Assembly: GCF_026847645.1 (NCBI RefSeq)
Contig: NZ_JAPSMC010000002.1
Span: forward strand, 56,830-120,829
Reading direction: 5' to 3'
DNA from: Anoxybacillus sp. J5B_2022
GTDB lineage: Bacteria; Bacillota; Bacilli; Bacillales; Anoxybacillaceae
DNA length: 64,000 nt
Position 1 is the stretch's first letter; every line of letters begins with the position of its first letter. Positions 38,129 through 47,314 of this stretch are shown here, piece by piece. Position numbers and translations under genes: made by a program. The notes under the pieces are model-generated. The model worked only from the letters and a program-made list of their open reading frames with translations. It ran no database searches and was not told the DNA's origin.

Positions 38129-39481
38129 TTAACGCGAATATTGTAAAAAATTCACTAATTTTCCGTTATTATATAATTCGATATGCAAGTGAGTTCCGGT
38201 AGATTCTCCTGTTGATCCCATTGTACCTATTTTCGATCCTTTAGCAACCGTTTGTCCGCGCTTCACCGTAATGGAGTTCATATGGGCGTAAACCGTTTTA
38301 AACCCATTACGGTGATTGATCACTACTTTATTTCCGTAATCGCCATCCCAGCCGGCAAAAGTGACGGTTCCGTTGTCCGCTGCTAAAATAGGTGAACGGC
38401 TTGATCCAGCGATATCTGTTCCTTTGTGGAATTCGCCCCAGCGATAGCCCATTCTACTTGAAATATACCCGCCTACTGTCGGCCAAGCGAAACGACCTGT
38501 CCCTCTAGAAGAAAGTACTTTTGTTCCTTTAATCACCATTTTCTTAACCGGTTCTTCAATGATCGTTTCGTTAATGACTTCTTTTTTTACGATCTGTCCA
38601 TTTTTCTTCGTGAGTTGATAAAGAACTTCTTTTTTCCCGTTTTTTCCTTCTTGCGTTACTTTGATGTCTCCTTTATACATGCTCTCATTAGGAATCGTTT
38701 CAATCTCATATGGGATCTCTTCGATTTGCCGAGCTTGCTCCTTGACAATGACATCAACGAGCGGTTGATAGACAGTGACATTAAGTTTTTGCCCAATTTG
38801 CAGCAAACTGTCCACTTTAATGCCAGGATTAAGTAGTAACATTTGTTCTGTTGTTAAGTTATACTGTTTAGCAATCGTGCTTAATACTTCTCCTTCACGA
38901 ACGGTATGTATTTGCTCCTCAAGCGTTCCTTTTGTCACGTAATTCACCGCATTTTCAACAGAAAGAATGTTTTCAGGTTCTACTTTTGCTTCTTTTATCA
39001 GAGGCTTCGTGGAAAGCGAAACATCTAGTACATTGGTCTGTTCTTTTGGCTGAAGAGATGGGACGTATTTTGATTTTAATTGCTCGATGACCTTATTGGC
39101 ATCCGTTTTATTTTTCACTGCTACGGAATGCTCACCGAATATGATTGTAACCGCATTTGCCTTAATTTTCAGTCTTTTATGAATCCACTTAACAGCCGCA
39201 TCATCTGTGACTAGACGAGATGTCTGCTCCGCCTCATATGTAATTTTAGGAGCTGAAAAGGTTAGCTGTGGATATTGTTTTTCGAGCTGTGAAATTTTCT
39301 GTTGAATCGCTTCTTCCACGATTTCTTTCTCGCTTACAGTACCAATCTCTTTGCCGTTTATTTTTACGTGATAAACGGTTTTTAGCGGCAAGTTGCTTTT
39401 ATTCGCTTTCGCAAAGGAAAAGAAGGGAATTATCAAAAAAAATACAATCGAAATGGAAACGAAATGAATTTTCTTAAACAT
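38129..39481 (-). CDS. Exported M23 metalloendopeptidase with LysM and G5 domains
   Basis: 450-aa secreted wall enzyme. A signal segment (about 1-24) starts MFKKIHFVSISIVFF. A LysM domain lies at about 190-235 (HTVREGEVLSTIAKQYNL), a G5-like domain at about 240-320, and the peptidase M23 domain at the C-terminus with the zinc ligands in HKGTDIAG and THLHIELY. It probably cuts peptidoglycan cross-bridges. ATG 39481 follows AGGAG and starts the signal peptide; the extension to 39523 has neither. Monocistronic. Confidence 0.88.
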   Translation of the reverse strand: MFKKIHFVSISIVFFLIIPFFSFAKANKSNLPLKTVYHVKINGKEIGTVSEKEIVEEAIQQKISQLEKQYPQLTFSAPKITYEAEQTSRLVTDDAAVKWIHKRLKIKANAVTIIFGEHSVAVKNKTDANKVIEQLKSKYVPSLQPKEQTNVLDVSLSTKPLIKEAKVEPENILSVENAVNYVTKGTLEEQIHTVREGEVLSTIAKQYNLTTEQMLLLNPGIKVDSLLQIGQKLNVTVYQPLVDVIVKEQARQIEEIPYEIETIPNESMYKGDIKVTQEGKNGKKEVLYQLTKKNGQIVKKEVINETIIEEPVKKMVIKGTKVLSSRGTGRFAWPTVGGYISSRMGYRWGEFHKGTDIAGSSRSPILAADNGTVTFAGWDGDYGNKVVINHRNGFKTVYAHMNSITVKRGQTVAKGSKIGTMGSTGESTGTHLHIELYNNGKLVNFLQYSR

Positions 39482-39923
39482 ATAACCCGGACTCCTAATT
39501 TTTTTCTTGTCAGTCGAGATCAAACCCCTTTTTTATAGTAACACAAATTCGATAAGTTTCGACAAGATGTAATACAATTGTAATAAAGTTATTATTATTC
39601 TGTAACATTCACTTAGTGCCTGTGCGCGATTTGACTAAACTTCTTTTAAAACGCATTCCTCATGGTGAATTGCTTGAGTTTGCTATGCACCTCATCCAAT
39701 CGAACAAAAAAAGTTTAAAAAAAAGCGTTTTATTTTTAGACAGTAAAGACTCTACATGAAGAACCGGCGCAAAAACATGATAAAAACTTGCCGAAGCGGT
39801 TCATATCCTTCCCGAGTTTCACATGTACGGCGGCGGTTCGGGCGAACAGGAAGAACGCGCCTAAGATATAGAATATGTTCTTTTGCAGCTTGAAGATTGA
39901 TTATGGACTGCAATAAAGCAACT
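39482..39923. other. Gene-free spacer with a possible coding remnant
   Basis: No supported gene lies here. A 45-codon plus-strand frame (39622-39759) reads VRDLTKLLLKRIPHGELLEF and has biased, gene-like codons but no ribosome binding site. I do not recognise it. The rest includes a GC-richer patch (39765-39860) unlike its AT-rich surroundings, again without a recognisable product. Confidence 0.4.
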
Positions 39924-40319
39924 TTATTCTCTTTCAAATGATTGTTTTTTCAACAAATCACGAATTTCCGTAAGCAGTTCCTCTTGTTTTGTCAATGCTG
40001 GCGGAGTTTCTGTTTTTTCTTCTTGTTTTTTGCGCTGCTGCCATTTGTTTAGCATTTTTACAACGAGAAAAATGGAAAAAGCGACAATGAGAAAATCGAC
40101 AACCGTTTGAATAAACATTCCGTATTTTACAACCGCCTCGCCAATTGTAAACGACAAGTTGCTGAAGTTAATCCCGCCAAGCAATAGCCCGACAAGCGGC
40201 ATGACGATGTCATTGACAAGGGAAGAAACGATTTTATTAAAAGCCCCGCCGATAATGACCCCAATCGCTAAGTCAACAATATTTCCACGCATGGCAAACT
40301 GTTTGAATTCTTTGAGCAT
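39924..40319 (-). CDS. mscL: Large-conductance mechanosensitive channel
   Basis: 131-aa membrane protein that opens under hypo-osmotic tension. The start [20 protein letters not shown] and the following [20 protein letters not shown] are diagnostic of MscL; the second membrane helix is [12 protein letters not shown], and the C-terminal helix is [16 protein letters not shown] 40319 fits GGGGTGA upstream better than the TTG at 40325. Confidence 0.97.
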   Translation of the reverse strand: MLKEFKQFAMRGNIVDLAIGVIIGGAFNKIVSSLVNDIVMPLVGLLLGGINFSNLSFTIGEAVVKYGMFIQTVVDFLIVAFSIFLVVKMLNKWQQRKKQEEKTETPPALTKQEELLTEIRDLLKKQSFERE

Positions 40320-40585
40320 ATACAATCACCCCATTTAGTTATAGCATAAAGGTTTGTAAAAATTCTAGCGAGAGGAATGGATTTGTCGAAAATAGCGGCG
40401 ATATGGCCTGTATGCACTATGTATTTTCCGGTGCAAGTTGCCAAGAAGCTCTTGCATCTATAATGAAGAATGAACAGTGGAAGAAATTCTGCTGCAATCT
40501 GCGCCAACTTTTGCCGCAAGCAGGAAATTTTCGGCCGTTACTAGAAAATAAAATGTATATGGTGAGAAAAGCGGGGGATGAACTG

Positions 40586-41380
40586 ATGGATCAGTTTGCG
40601 GTCAATGTGTCGACAATTTTTACAGAAGTGCCATTTATCGAGCGGTTTCAAAAGGCAAAAGAGTTCAGCTTTTCCCGCGTTGAATGCCAATTTCCGTATA
40701 GCGAACCGGCCGAACGAATTCGCGAAGAGCTGGAAAAATATCGCCTTTCGCTTGTGTTGATCAATTTGCCAGCGGGCAATTGGGAGAAAGGGGAACGCGG
40801 GTTGGCCATTTTTCCCGATCGGATCGGGCAGTTCAAACAGTCGGTAGACGAAGGAATTCGTTATGCGACAAACTTGAACGTTTCTTTGATTCACTGCATG
40901 GCTGGGATGCTTCCACCGGAGTTAGATCGGCAGCGCGCCAAAGAAGTGTATATCGACAACCTTCAATATGCGGCGGAAAAGTTGGCACAGCACGGTCTGA
41001 CGCTCTTGATTGAACCGATTAATCCGTATGACATGCCGGGCTATTTTTTGACAGACATTCGCGAGGCCGCCGAAATCATCGAAGAGGTCGGCATGCCGAA
41101 CGTGAAGCTGCAATACGATTTTTATCATATGCAACGAATGCAAGGGAACTTAATCGCGACGTTTCAAGCCTATTTTTCGCTAATCGGCCACGTGCAAATT
41201 GCCGATGTTCCAGGGCGGCATGAACCAGGGACGGGAGAAATTCATTACGAACGCATTTTTCAGTTTTTACAGTCATGCGGCTATACAGGGGCCGTCGGAT
41301 TGGAATACATACCGAAGACAACGAGTGAAGCGAGCTTTGCGTGGTGTTCTGCACACGTATTGGAACGTGAAAACAAATAG
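40586..41380 (+). CDS. hyi: Hydroxypyruvate isomerase
   Basis: 264-aa TIM-barrel protein of the Hyi/xylose isomerase-like family. It begins MDQFAVNVSTIFTEVPFIER, the typical Hyi N-terminus, and has INLPAGNWEKGERGLA and LIEPINPYDMPGYF with the metal-binding Glu, then QYDFYHMQ and QIADVPGRHEPGTGE. It converts hydroxypyruvate and tartronate semialdehyde. The ATG at 40586 follows GGGGGATG; the frame is open to 40403 but that part does not look like this family. glxR follows 21 nt later. Confidence 0.88.
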   Translation: MDQFAVNVSTIFTEVPFIERFQKAKEFSFSRVECQFPYSEPAERIREELEKYRLSLVLINLPAGNWEKGERGLAIFPDRIGQFKQSVDEGIRYATNLNVSLIHCMAGMLPPELDRQRAKEVYIDNLQYAAEKLAQHGLTLLIEPINPYDMPGYFLTDIREAAEIIEEVGMPNVKLQYDFYHMQRMQGNLIATFQAYFSLIGHVQIADVPGRHEPGTGEIHYERIFQFLQSCGYTGAVGLEYIPKTTSEASFAWCSAHVLERENK

Positions 41381-41401
41381 GTCCAAGGGGAGTGAAGCGA
41401 A

Positions 41402-42295
41402 ATGAAGATCGGATTTATTGGTGTTGGCGTCATGGGCGCAAGAATGGCCAAGCGGCTGCTTGCGGCTGGCTATGAAGTAGCGGTATATAATCGTTCTGTG
41501 GCGAAAACGGAGCCACTCATGCAATTAGGAGCGGTAAGGGAGGAAACGATTGCCAGACTAGCAAGCCGTTCCGACGTCATTTGTACGTGTTTATCGATGC
41601 CGGAAGATGTGATGGGTGTTTATTTGCGCGAAGACGGTGTCGTCAACCATGCGCGTCCGGGTTCAATTTGTCTTGATTTTACAACAGTAGGGCCCGATAC
41701 AAGCAAGACGGTGTCAGCGAAAGCGAAAGAAAAAGGCATAAGCTATTTGGATGCTCCGGTTAGCGGCGGGCCTGAAGGAGCCGAGCAAGGAACGTTGACG
41801 ATCATGGTCGGTGGCGAGCGCTCGGCATGGGAACGTGTGTTGCCTTTGCTTCGCGTTCTCGGGCAAACGGTCGAATATTTAGGCCCGAGCGGTTCGGGGA
41901 GCGTTGCGAAGCTATTGAACCAATACCTTGTTGCTGTTCATTCGGTGGCGGCTGCGGAAGCGATGGTCGCAGGTGTGGCGCTTGGCTTGGATGCCGAACA
42001 GCTTTATCGCTTGTTGAAAGTCAGTTACGGGGACAGCCGGATGCTAAGGCGGCATATGGAACAATATGTGCTAGACCGCCAGTTTGCGCCGGGTGGGGCG
42101 GTAAAATATGTGCATAAAGACGTCCGCTTGGCAAACGAACTGCTAGAAACTGCCGGCATGACGCAATATTTAGGACAAACGGCGGAACGAGCGTTCTCTG
42201 AGGCATTAGCACAAGGGCTGGCCGATTTGGACATGTCCGCGGTCATTCAGCCGCTTGAAGAAGTGTGCAAAGTGATCGTGAAAAGACAAAGTTAG
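41402..42295 (+). CDS. glxR: 2-hydroxy-3-oxopropionate reductase
   Basis: 297-aa NAD(P)-dependent reductase of the 3-hydroxyisobutyrate dehydrogenase family. The start MKIGFIGVGVMGARMAKRLL is the nucleotide-binding motif; the catalytic region DAPVSGGPEGAEQGTLTIMV and the Lys in GSVAKLLNQYL are intact. The pairing with hyi points to tartronate semialdehyde reduction to glycerate in glyoxylate use. The glyoxylate carboligase gene (gcl) is not nearby. ATG 41402 follows GGGGAGTG. Confidence 0.85.
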   Translation: MKIGFIGVGVMGARMAKRLLAAGYEVAVYNRSVAKTEPLMQLGAVREETIARLASRSDVICTCLSMPEDVMGVYLREDGVVNHARPGSICLDFTTVGPDTSKTVSAKAKEKGISYLDAPVSGGPEGAEQGTLTIMVGGERSAWERVLPLLRVLGQTVEYLGPSGSGSVAKLLNQYLVAVHSVAAAEAMVAGVALGLDAEQLYRLLKVSYGDSRMLRRHMEQYVLDRQFAPGGAVKYVHKDVRLANELLETAGMTQYLGQTAERAFSEALAQGLADLDMSAVIQPLEEVCKVIVKRQS

Positions 42296-42600
42296 CGGAC
42301 GGATGGGGAGTCTTGTTCAAAAGTATTGCCGGTGACAATGTGTCCGCTTCTGTTTGTTTTTACAAATTGATGACGGTACGGCTGTTACAGTCGATGCGAA
42401 GATGGAGGCGAAAGATTTTTTACAGTTGTTAAAAAACAACCGGTATTACGATATCATTTTTTAGAAAAATGCGCTGGCGAACTTAGAAAACGCACTATTT
42501 CGGGCAAACGGCAGAACGAGTTTAGCCGAAAGAAGTGCGGATTTGCTCATTCAACCGCTTAAAGCTGTGTCGTCTGTGAGAAGGAGATAAGATAAAAAAC
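42296..42600 (+). pseudogene. Decayed glxR paralogue fragment and coding debris
   Basis: About 42475-42590 resembles the 3' end of glxR at about 42130-42280: GGGCAAACGGCAGAACGAG against GGACAAACGGCGGAACGAG, and CTCATTCAACCGCTTAAAG against GTCATTCAGCCGCTTGAAG. No long frame remains. Before it, 42362-42464 contains a short open stretch (VDAKMEAKDFLQLLKNN) that also looks like coding debris of unknown origin. Confidence 0.6.
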
Positions 42601-42623
42601 AAGGCGCTGAAAGGAGGGGCGCC

Positions 42624-43037
42624 TCAAATACGTTTTCCGCATGTTGGACAAAAATTGAAATCGTTTTGTACTTGTTGGCCGCAATATGGACAATAATTTC
42701 TATTGTCATCGCGTGCTACAACGTCTTCTGTTGAAAAACGAGGTTGCTTTCTGCCAAACCGAGCGTTTAGCGGATCTGGCTCTTCGTCGCTATCAACAAT
42801 GTCGATGACGGACATGCGATTTTTCCCTGTCGCATTTTTATAGTGGTAGATGGCTTGAAAAATACCGAGCCCGATAAAAATAAGTCCAAAGAAGGGAAAA
42901 AAGTTCGTGACAGGAAAAGGCGAATCGGCGGTGATAGAAAACGCCATCACCGTCCAAAAGATGCCGAACACAATCGCAACGATGCTCCCTGCTACTCCTT
43001 GAAACGAAGGTCCGCGCCCCGGTTTAATACTTTTCAT
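42624..43037 (-). CDS. Membrane protein with C-terminal zinc ribbon
   Basis: 137-aa protein. Two hydrophobic helices lie at about 13-35 and 45-65, followed by a charged linker and a C-terminal zinc ribbon, YCPYCGQQV...FCPTCGKRI (four Cys). Such short anchored zinc-ribbon proteins are common in Bacillaceae, but their function is unknown. ATG 43037 follows GGGGGTGAGG. Monocistronic as far as can be seen. Confidence 0.8.
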   Translation of the reverse strand: MKSIKPGRGPSFQGVAGSIVAIVFGIFWTVMAFSITADSPFPVTNFFPFFGLIFIGLGIFQAIYHYKNATGKNRMSVIDIVDSDEEPDPLNARFGRKQPRFSTEDVVARDDNRNYCPYCGQQVQNDFNFCPTCGKRI

Positions 43038-43242
43038 TTCCTCACCCCCATATCCATATGTATGATTATATTAAAATATTTAGAAATTGTCATTCAGGAA
43101 GTGATACGATTGTTTTCCGCTATCCAGAGAATAAACGTTGTATTGTATCAAGGAAAAACACATGGAATTTTTCTGGAATATATGATAAAGTAGGAAAGGA
43201 ACTCGTATATTATTGTATCGTACATTTAAAGGGGGAATGAGG

Positions 43243-43905
43243 ATGACATTATCTATGCTGAGGCGGCAAGCGAGGCAGGCGCTAAAAGGAAAATGGAGCG
43301 CGGCGGTTTTATTTATGCTTGTGTACTTTTTCATCAATGCGATTTTCCCAACCATCATTGAAATTGTCGCAAGCGGTGGATGGAACGAATGGATTGAGCA
43401 AGAAAACCCGCCGATAGCGGCGAGCATCTTTAATTTATTGTACTCCTTTGCTCTCATTCCGTTAGGCATTGCGATGTATTGGGCGTTTTTAGACGTATAT
43501 AGAGGGCAATCTCTTCACGTCTCACGCGTGTTTTCAGCTTACACGCCAGCAAAATTGCCGCTTAAGCTAATCGGCACGTCGATTTTATTTGGCATTTTCG
43601 TCTTTCTTTGGAGTCTTTTATTAATAATTCCTGGCATTATCAAGTCACTCGCATACTCGCAAACATTTTTTCTATTAAAAGATCATCCGGAATACAGTGC
43701 GCTCCAAGCCATTACCGAAAGCAAAAAACGGATGAAAGGGTACAAATGGAAACTATTTTTACTGTACTTAAGCTTTATCGGCTGGGGATTTTTAACCATT
43801 TTCACCCTAGGCATTGGACTATTATGGCTTATCCCTTACATTTACACTTCCTTAGCCGCGTTTTATGAGGAATTTATTCGCGCGCAAGAAGCGAGCGTAG
43901 AGTAA
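43243..43905 (+). CDS. DUF975 integral membrane protein
   Basis: 220-aa protein. It starts MTLSMLRRQARQALKGKWS, the typical N-terminus of DUF975 proteins, and has four to five hydrophobic helices with the interior motif LRL-like KSLAYSQTFFLLKDHPE (about 140-156). Function unknown; it is present in many Firmicutes. ATG 43243 fits AGGGGGA upstream better than the ATG at 43237. Confidence 0.82.
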   Translation: MTLSMLRRQARQALKGKWSAAVLFMLVYFFINAIFPTIIEIVASGGWNEWIEQENPPIAASIFNLLYSFALIPLGIAMYWAFLDVYRGQSLHVSRVFSAYTPAKLPLKLIGTSILFGIFVFLWSLLLIIPGIIKSLAYSQTFFLLKDHPEYSALQAITESKKRMKGYKWKLFLLYLSFIGWGFLTIFTLGIGLLWLIPYIYTSLAAFYEEFIRAQEASVE

Positions 43906-43908
43906 CGA

Positions 43909-43946
43909 AAAGGCGAACAGATGTTGATGTCTGTTCGCTTTTTTCC
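43909..43946 (+). terminator. Terminator of the DUF975 gene
   Basis: GCGAACAGA and TCTGTTCGC pair around TGTTGATG, followed by TTTTTTCC. Confidence 0.85.
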
Positions 43947-44254
43947 TTGTTAAGCCATTTGAGCGAAATGCGACGTTTGCAATAACTCTTCGTGATCCAA
44001 ATAGTGAATAAAAATCATGCTAGCAAAATATCAAACGATTTTGTAAAATCAATATAGACAGAATAGTGTCGATTTGTGTCATTGGGTAGCGGTTTAATAC
44101 GCAACAAAAATAATATAAGCACATTTTTAAATTTATGAATAATAGTGACATACTATAATTTAATTGTGTTATAATTAATCCGAAAAGGGATGGCAGGTCG
44201 TAGTTTTTGCGCTGCAAGCAAGCTTGCGTGCTTTTGTAAATCAAGGGGGTTCAT
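43947..44254 (+). promoter_or_regulatory. mqo upstream region
   Basis: AT-rich spacer without genes. A TATAAT (44170-44175) is preceded by GTGACA at a 19-nt spacing, a weak but plausible promoter. The leader holds GGATGGCAGGTC (44188-44199), which recurs exactly in the small RNA unit at 46277-46288, and a CAAGCTTG palindrome near 44217-44226. Confidence 0.4.
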
Positions 44255-45760
44255 ATGGTGAGCAAACAAACGAAAACAGATGTCATTTTAATTGGCGCCG
44301 GGATTATGAGTGCAACGTTAGGGACATTGCTGAAAGAATTAGCGCCGGGGTGGAACATTACCGTCTTTGAAAGACTAGGACAACCAGCAGACGAAAGTTC
44401 AAACGAATGGAATAATGCCGGAACAGGTCATGCCGCACTTTGTGAATTAAACTACACAGTCGAAAAACCGGACGGGTCGATTGATGTAAGCAAAGCGATT
44501 AAAATTAATGAGCAGTTTCACGAATCGTTACAGTTTTGGTCGTATCTTGTGCAAAAAAACCGCATTCGCAATCCGAAAGAATTTATTATGCCCCTTCCGC
44601 ATATGAGCTTTGTGCAAGGGGAAGAAAATGTCGCGTTTTTAAAGAAACGGTTTGACGCATTAGCAAACAATCCGTTATTTCAAGGCATGGAATTTTCCGA
44701 TGATCCACAAAAACTAAAAGAGTGGATTCCGCTTATGATGGAAGACCGCATCGTGACGGAACCGATCGCTGCGACAAAAATCGAATCAGGCACAGACGTC
44801 AACTTCGGTGCGTTAACGCGCATGTTGTTCGACTACTTAGCGAGTAAAGGTGTCGATATTCGATATCACCATCATGTGGACGACATGAAACGGACAAGTG
44901 ATGGTTTATGGGAAGTCAAAGTGCGCCATTTAATGAGCGGGGAAGTCGAACATTATGCGGCGAAATTCGTCTTTATCGGCGCTGGCGGAGGAAGTTTGCA
45001 TTTACTGCAAAAATCCGGCATTCCTGAAGGGAAAGGGATCGGCGGCTTCCCGGTGAGCGGACTATTTATGGTGTGTAATAATCCAGCAGTCGTCGAGCAA
45101 CATCATGCGAAAGTGTACGGCAAAGCGAAAGTCGGCGCGCCGCCAATGTCCGTTCCGCATTTGGATACGCGGTTTATCGATAATCAAAAAATGTTGCTAT
45201 TTGGACCGTTTGCCGGCTTTTCGCCAAAGTTTTTAAAGAACGGTTCGCTGTTTGACTTAATCACGTCCGTCAAGCCGCATAACCTTTTGACGATGCTTGC
45301 AGCTGGGGCGAAAAATATGCCGTTGACGAAATATTTAATCGAGCAAGTGATGTTATCAAAAGAACAGCGCATGGAAGAATTGCGAGAATTTATTCCGAAC
45401 GCAAAAAGCGAAGATTGGGATTTAATCGTTGCCGGACAGCGCGTGCAAGTCATTAAAGATACGGAAACGGGCGGAAAAGGCACGCTTCAATTCGGTACAG
45501 AAGTCGTTGCGGCACACGATGGCTCCGTCGCCGCTTTACTTGGCGCGTCCCCAGGCGCTTCGACCGCTGTGCATGTCATGCTTGAAGTGATGGAAAAATG
45601 CTTCCCAGAACAAATGAAAGCATGGGAACCGAAAATAAAAGAAATGATTCCTTCCTACGGCGTGTCGCTCATGAAAACCGAAACGCTTTTACGCGACGTC
45701 GAAGCGCTCGCCGCGCGAACGCTTGGCTTAAAAGAAAGCGTGGCGCTAGAACTTGTTTAA
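44255..45760 (+). CDS. mqo: Malate:quinone oxidoreductase
   Basis: 501-aa FAD-dependent, membrane-associated enzyme that oxidises malate to oxaloacetate and reduces quinone. The FAD-binding start [16 protein letters not shown] is intact, and [39 protein letters not shown] and FPVSGLF are Mqo signatures. Length equals the family norm (about 500 aa). ATG 44255 follows AAGGGGG. A terminator follows at 45766-45800. Confidence 0.97.
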   Translation: MVSKQTKTDVILIGAGIMSATLGTLLKELAPGWNITVFERLGQPADESSNEWNNAGTGHAALCELNYTVEKPDGSIDVSKAIKINEQFHESLQFWSYLVQKNRIRNPKEFIMPLPHMSFVQGEENVAFLKKRFDALANNPLFQGMEFSDDPQKLKEWIPLMMEDRIVTEPIAATKIESGTDVNFGALTRMLFDYLASKGVDIRYHHHVDDMKRTSDGLWEVKVRHLMSGEVEHYAAKFVFIGAGGGSLHLLQKSGIPEGKGIGGFPVSGLFMVCNNPAVVEQHHAKVYGKAKVGAPPMSVPHLDTRFIDNQKMLLFGPFAGFSPKFLKNGSLFDLITSVKPHNLLTMLAAGAKNMPLTKYLIEQVMLSKEQRMEELREFIPNAKSEDWDLIVAGQRVQVIKDTETGGKGTLQFGTEVVAAHDGSVAALLGASPGASTAVHVMLEVMEKCFPEQMKAWEPKIKEMIPSYGVSLMKTETLLRDVEALAARTLGLKESVALELV

Positions 45761-45765
45761 AGGAT

Positions 45766-45801
45766 GACGGCAGAAGCAAAACAGCTTCTGTCTTTTTTGT
45801 A
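45766..45801 (+). terminator. Terminator of mqo
   Basis: GACGGCAGAAGC pairs with GCTTCTGTC (one bulge) around AAAACA, followed by TTTTTTG. Confidence 0.8.
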
Positions 45802-45835
45802 TTGTTGCTATAATGGAAGAAAAGGAAGTGAATGT

Positions 45836-46015
45836 ATGATTTATCTCCATTTGGTCGTCTTACCTATTGTTTCAGGACTATGGTTTTTTAATGTTGTGTT
45901 GTTGTTGAAAAAACTGCACCAAGGTCGAGACATTCATAATGAAACCGTGTTAGGTACGATGTTGACGATGATTTTTGTTTTTTTCCTCATGTATGCATGG
46001 CTTGGGGTGTCATGA
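45836..46015 (+). CDS. Small two-helix membrane protein
   Basis: 59-aa protein composed of two hydrophobic helices (about 3-24 and 40-57) separated by a short polar loop HQGRDIHNE. GGAAGTG at 45824-45830 supports the ATG at 45836, and a TATAAT lies at about 45810. Not recognised; no function claimed. Confidence 0.55.
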   Translation: MIYLHLVVLPIVSGLWFFNVVLLLKKLHQGRDIHNETVLGTMLTMIFVFFLMYAWLGVS

Positions 46016-46019
46016 ATGC

Positions 46020-46168
46020 TTGACAATACCGGCGTAATAGATAAAAATCACACAAAGCGTTCAGAGGAACAGGCAGCCATCGCCCTTGGTGGAGATGCGG
46101 GAGTGAAAGCCCGCCTGAAGCTTTGTGAATAGAGTGGATCCATAGCGGGAGGGGCTATGGATTTTTGT
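46020..46168 (+). ncRNA. Candidate structured RNA gene with own promoter and terminator
   Basis: Promoter TTGACA (46020-46025) with TAAAAA at 16 nt. The RNA can close with a 13-bp stem, CACAAAGC and TTCAG (46051-46064) pairing with CTGAA and GCTTTGTG (46115-46127) with one bulged G. Inside are CCATC/GGTGG and GCGGG/CCCGC hairpins, giving a three-way junction. A terminator follows: ATCCATAGC (46138-46146) with GCTATGGAT (46154-46162), then TTTTGTTTT. No ORF lies in it and none directly follows. It matches no riboswitch class that I could recall. Confidence 0.6.
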
Positions 46169-46218
46169 TTTACCACTATGCAATAGGCGAGCTCGTTACG
46201 TTACAAGGATGGTGTGTG

Positions 46219-46320
46219 TTGACATGTCGTGTTTTTGTTGTAAAATTGTGCGTAGAATAAACGCTGTCGTTCATATGGATGGCAGGTCAAGAAGGGAGCG
46301 GCATCGTGTCGCTCCTTTTG
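46219..46320 (+). ncRNA. Second candidate small RNA gene
   Basis: Promoter TTGACA (46219-46224), 16 nt, TAAAAT (46241-46246), then about 50 nt with a CTGTC/GGCAG hairpin. A terminator pairs GGAGCGGC (46295-46302) with GTCGCTCC (46308-46315), followed by TTTTG. The transcript would be about 65 nt. It contains GGATGGCAGGTC, also found in the mqo leader. Confidence 0.5.
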
Positions 46321-46358
46321 TATTTGCAACCGGGTCATAGTGCATAGAAGCAATCCCC

Positions 46359-46391
46359 CCAGAGAGTCAAGTGACTCTCTGTTTTTTCGTT
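46359..46391 (+). repeat. Hairpin of the Rpn-associated repeat family
   Basis: CAGAGAGTC (46360-46368) and GACTCTCTG (46373-46381) form a perfect 9-bp stem with T-run. The same hairpin type occurs at 60672-60698 and 63804-63830, each time in front of an Rpn gene. Here the GTGCCTGTCAC part of the repeat is missing. Confidence 0.6.
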
Positions 46392-46459
46392 TGTTCGGGC
46401 AGGATTTTCGATGATTTTGTCGAAAGAGTATTTGATACTTCAGAAAGTGAGGTGTGTTG

Positions 46460-47314
46460 ATGGCTATTGATCATGATCGGTTGTTTAAAGAGTTGCTTAC
46501 TACGTTTTTTGAAGAGTTTATTCTTCTCTTTTTCCCCCATGTACACGAGCACATTGATTTTCGTCATTTGTCTTTTTTGTCTGAAGAACTTTTTACTGAT
46601 GTGACTGCTGGAGAAAAGTATCGAGTTGACCTTTTAATTCAGACGAAATTAAAAGGAGAAGCTGGCATCATTATTATCCATGTCGAGAACCAAAGCTACA
46701 TGCAGTCATCGTTTCCAGAGCGCATGTTTATTTATTTTAGTCGCCTATTTGAAAAGTATCGCACGAATATTCTTCCAATCGCTATATTCAGCTACGATTT
46801 TATCCGCGATGAACCGTCTTCGTTTACGCTTCAATTTCCGTTTCTTCATGTGTTGCAGTTTCAGTTTTTGGCTGTCGAACTTCGTAAGCAAAACTGGCGC
46901 GATTACATTCGGAGTGAAAATCCGATTGCGACGGCACTATTAAGCAAAATGGGATATAATGAAAATGAACGAGTTGAGCTGAAAAAGCAGTTTTTCCGAA
47001 TGCTTATTCGCCTGAACGTTGACGAAGCAAAGCAACGCTTACTTATTGGTTTTTTTGAAACATATGTAAAGTTAACTGAACAAGAAGAGAAACAATTCCA
47101 AAACGAGGTGAAGAAAATGGGTGGAAAAGAAGGTGAACAGGTGATGGAATTAATCATTTCGTATGAACAAAAAGGAAAAATAGAAGGGGCAAAAGAAAAA
47201 GAGCGAGAAATGATTCAGAAAATGGTGGAGAAAGGAATGAGTATCACGCAAATCGCCCATCTCCTCGACCGAAGCGAAGAAGAGGTGCGTAGGGTGGCGG
47301 AAATGAAGTCATAG
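46460..47314 (+). CDS. Rpn/YhgA-like recombination-promoting nuclease
   Basis: 284-aa protein of the Rpn (PD-(D/E)XK transposase-like) family. Nuclease residues appear as Asp in YRVDLLIQT (about residue 57) and the E-x-Q in HVENQSY (about 73-76). The C-terminal part ends with a helical tail KEREMIQKMVEKGMSI followed by TQIAHLLDRSEEEV, a small helix-turn-helix-like segment shared with the broken copy at 60910-61815. ATG 46460 follows GTGAGGTG. A near-identical gene starts at 63905. Terminator at about 47310-47335. Confidence 0.85.
   Translation: MAIDHDRLFKELLTTFFEEFILLFFPHVHEHIDFRHLSFLSEELFTDVTAGEKYRVDLLIQTKLKGEAGIIIIHVENQSYMQSSFPERMFIYFSRLFEKYRTNILPIAIFSYDFIRDEPSSFTLQFPFLHVLQFQFLAVELRKQNWRDYIRSENPIATALLSKMGYNENERVELKKQFFRMLIRLNVDEAKQRLLIGFFETYVKLTEQEEKQFQNEVKKMGGKEGEQVMELIISYEQKGKIEGAKEKEREMIQKMVEKGMSITQIAHLLDRSEEEVRRVAEMKS

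Noticed and set aside
39765..39880. Possible group II intron or retron end
   Set aside because: A loose likeness of GTTTCACATGTACGGC to intron domain V was not supported by a foldable domain or a reverse transcriptase gene nearby.
40403..40585. N-terminal extension of hyi
   Set aside because: The in-frame extension does not match hydroxypyruvate isomerases, and a good ribosome binding site and family-like start occur at 40586.
40541..42246. Many minus-strand ORFs over hyi and glxR
   Set aside because: All are antisense shadows of well-conserved plus-strand genes.
46020..46168. Known riboswitch classes (SAM, TPP, glycine, c-di-GMP, THF, M-box)
   Set aside because: None of the conserved core motifs that I could recall for these classes is present in the RNA unit.
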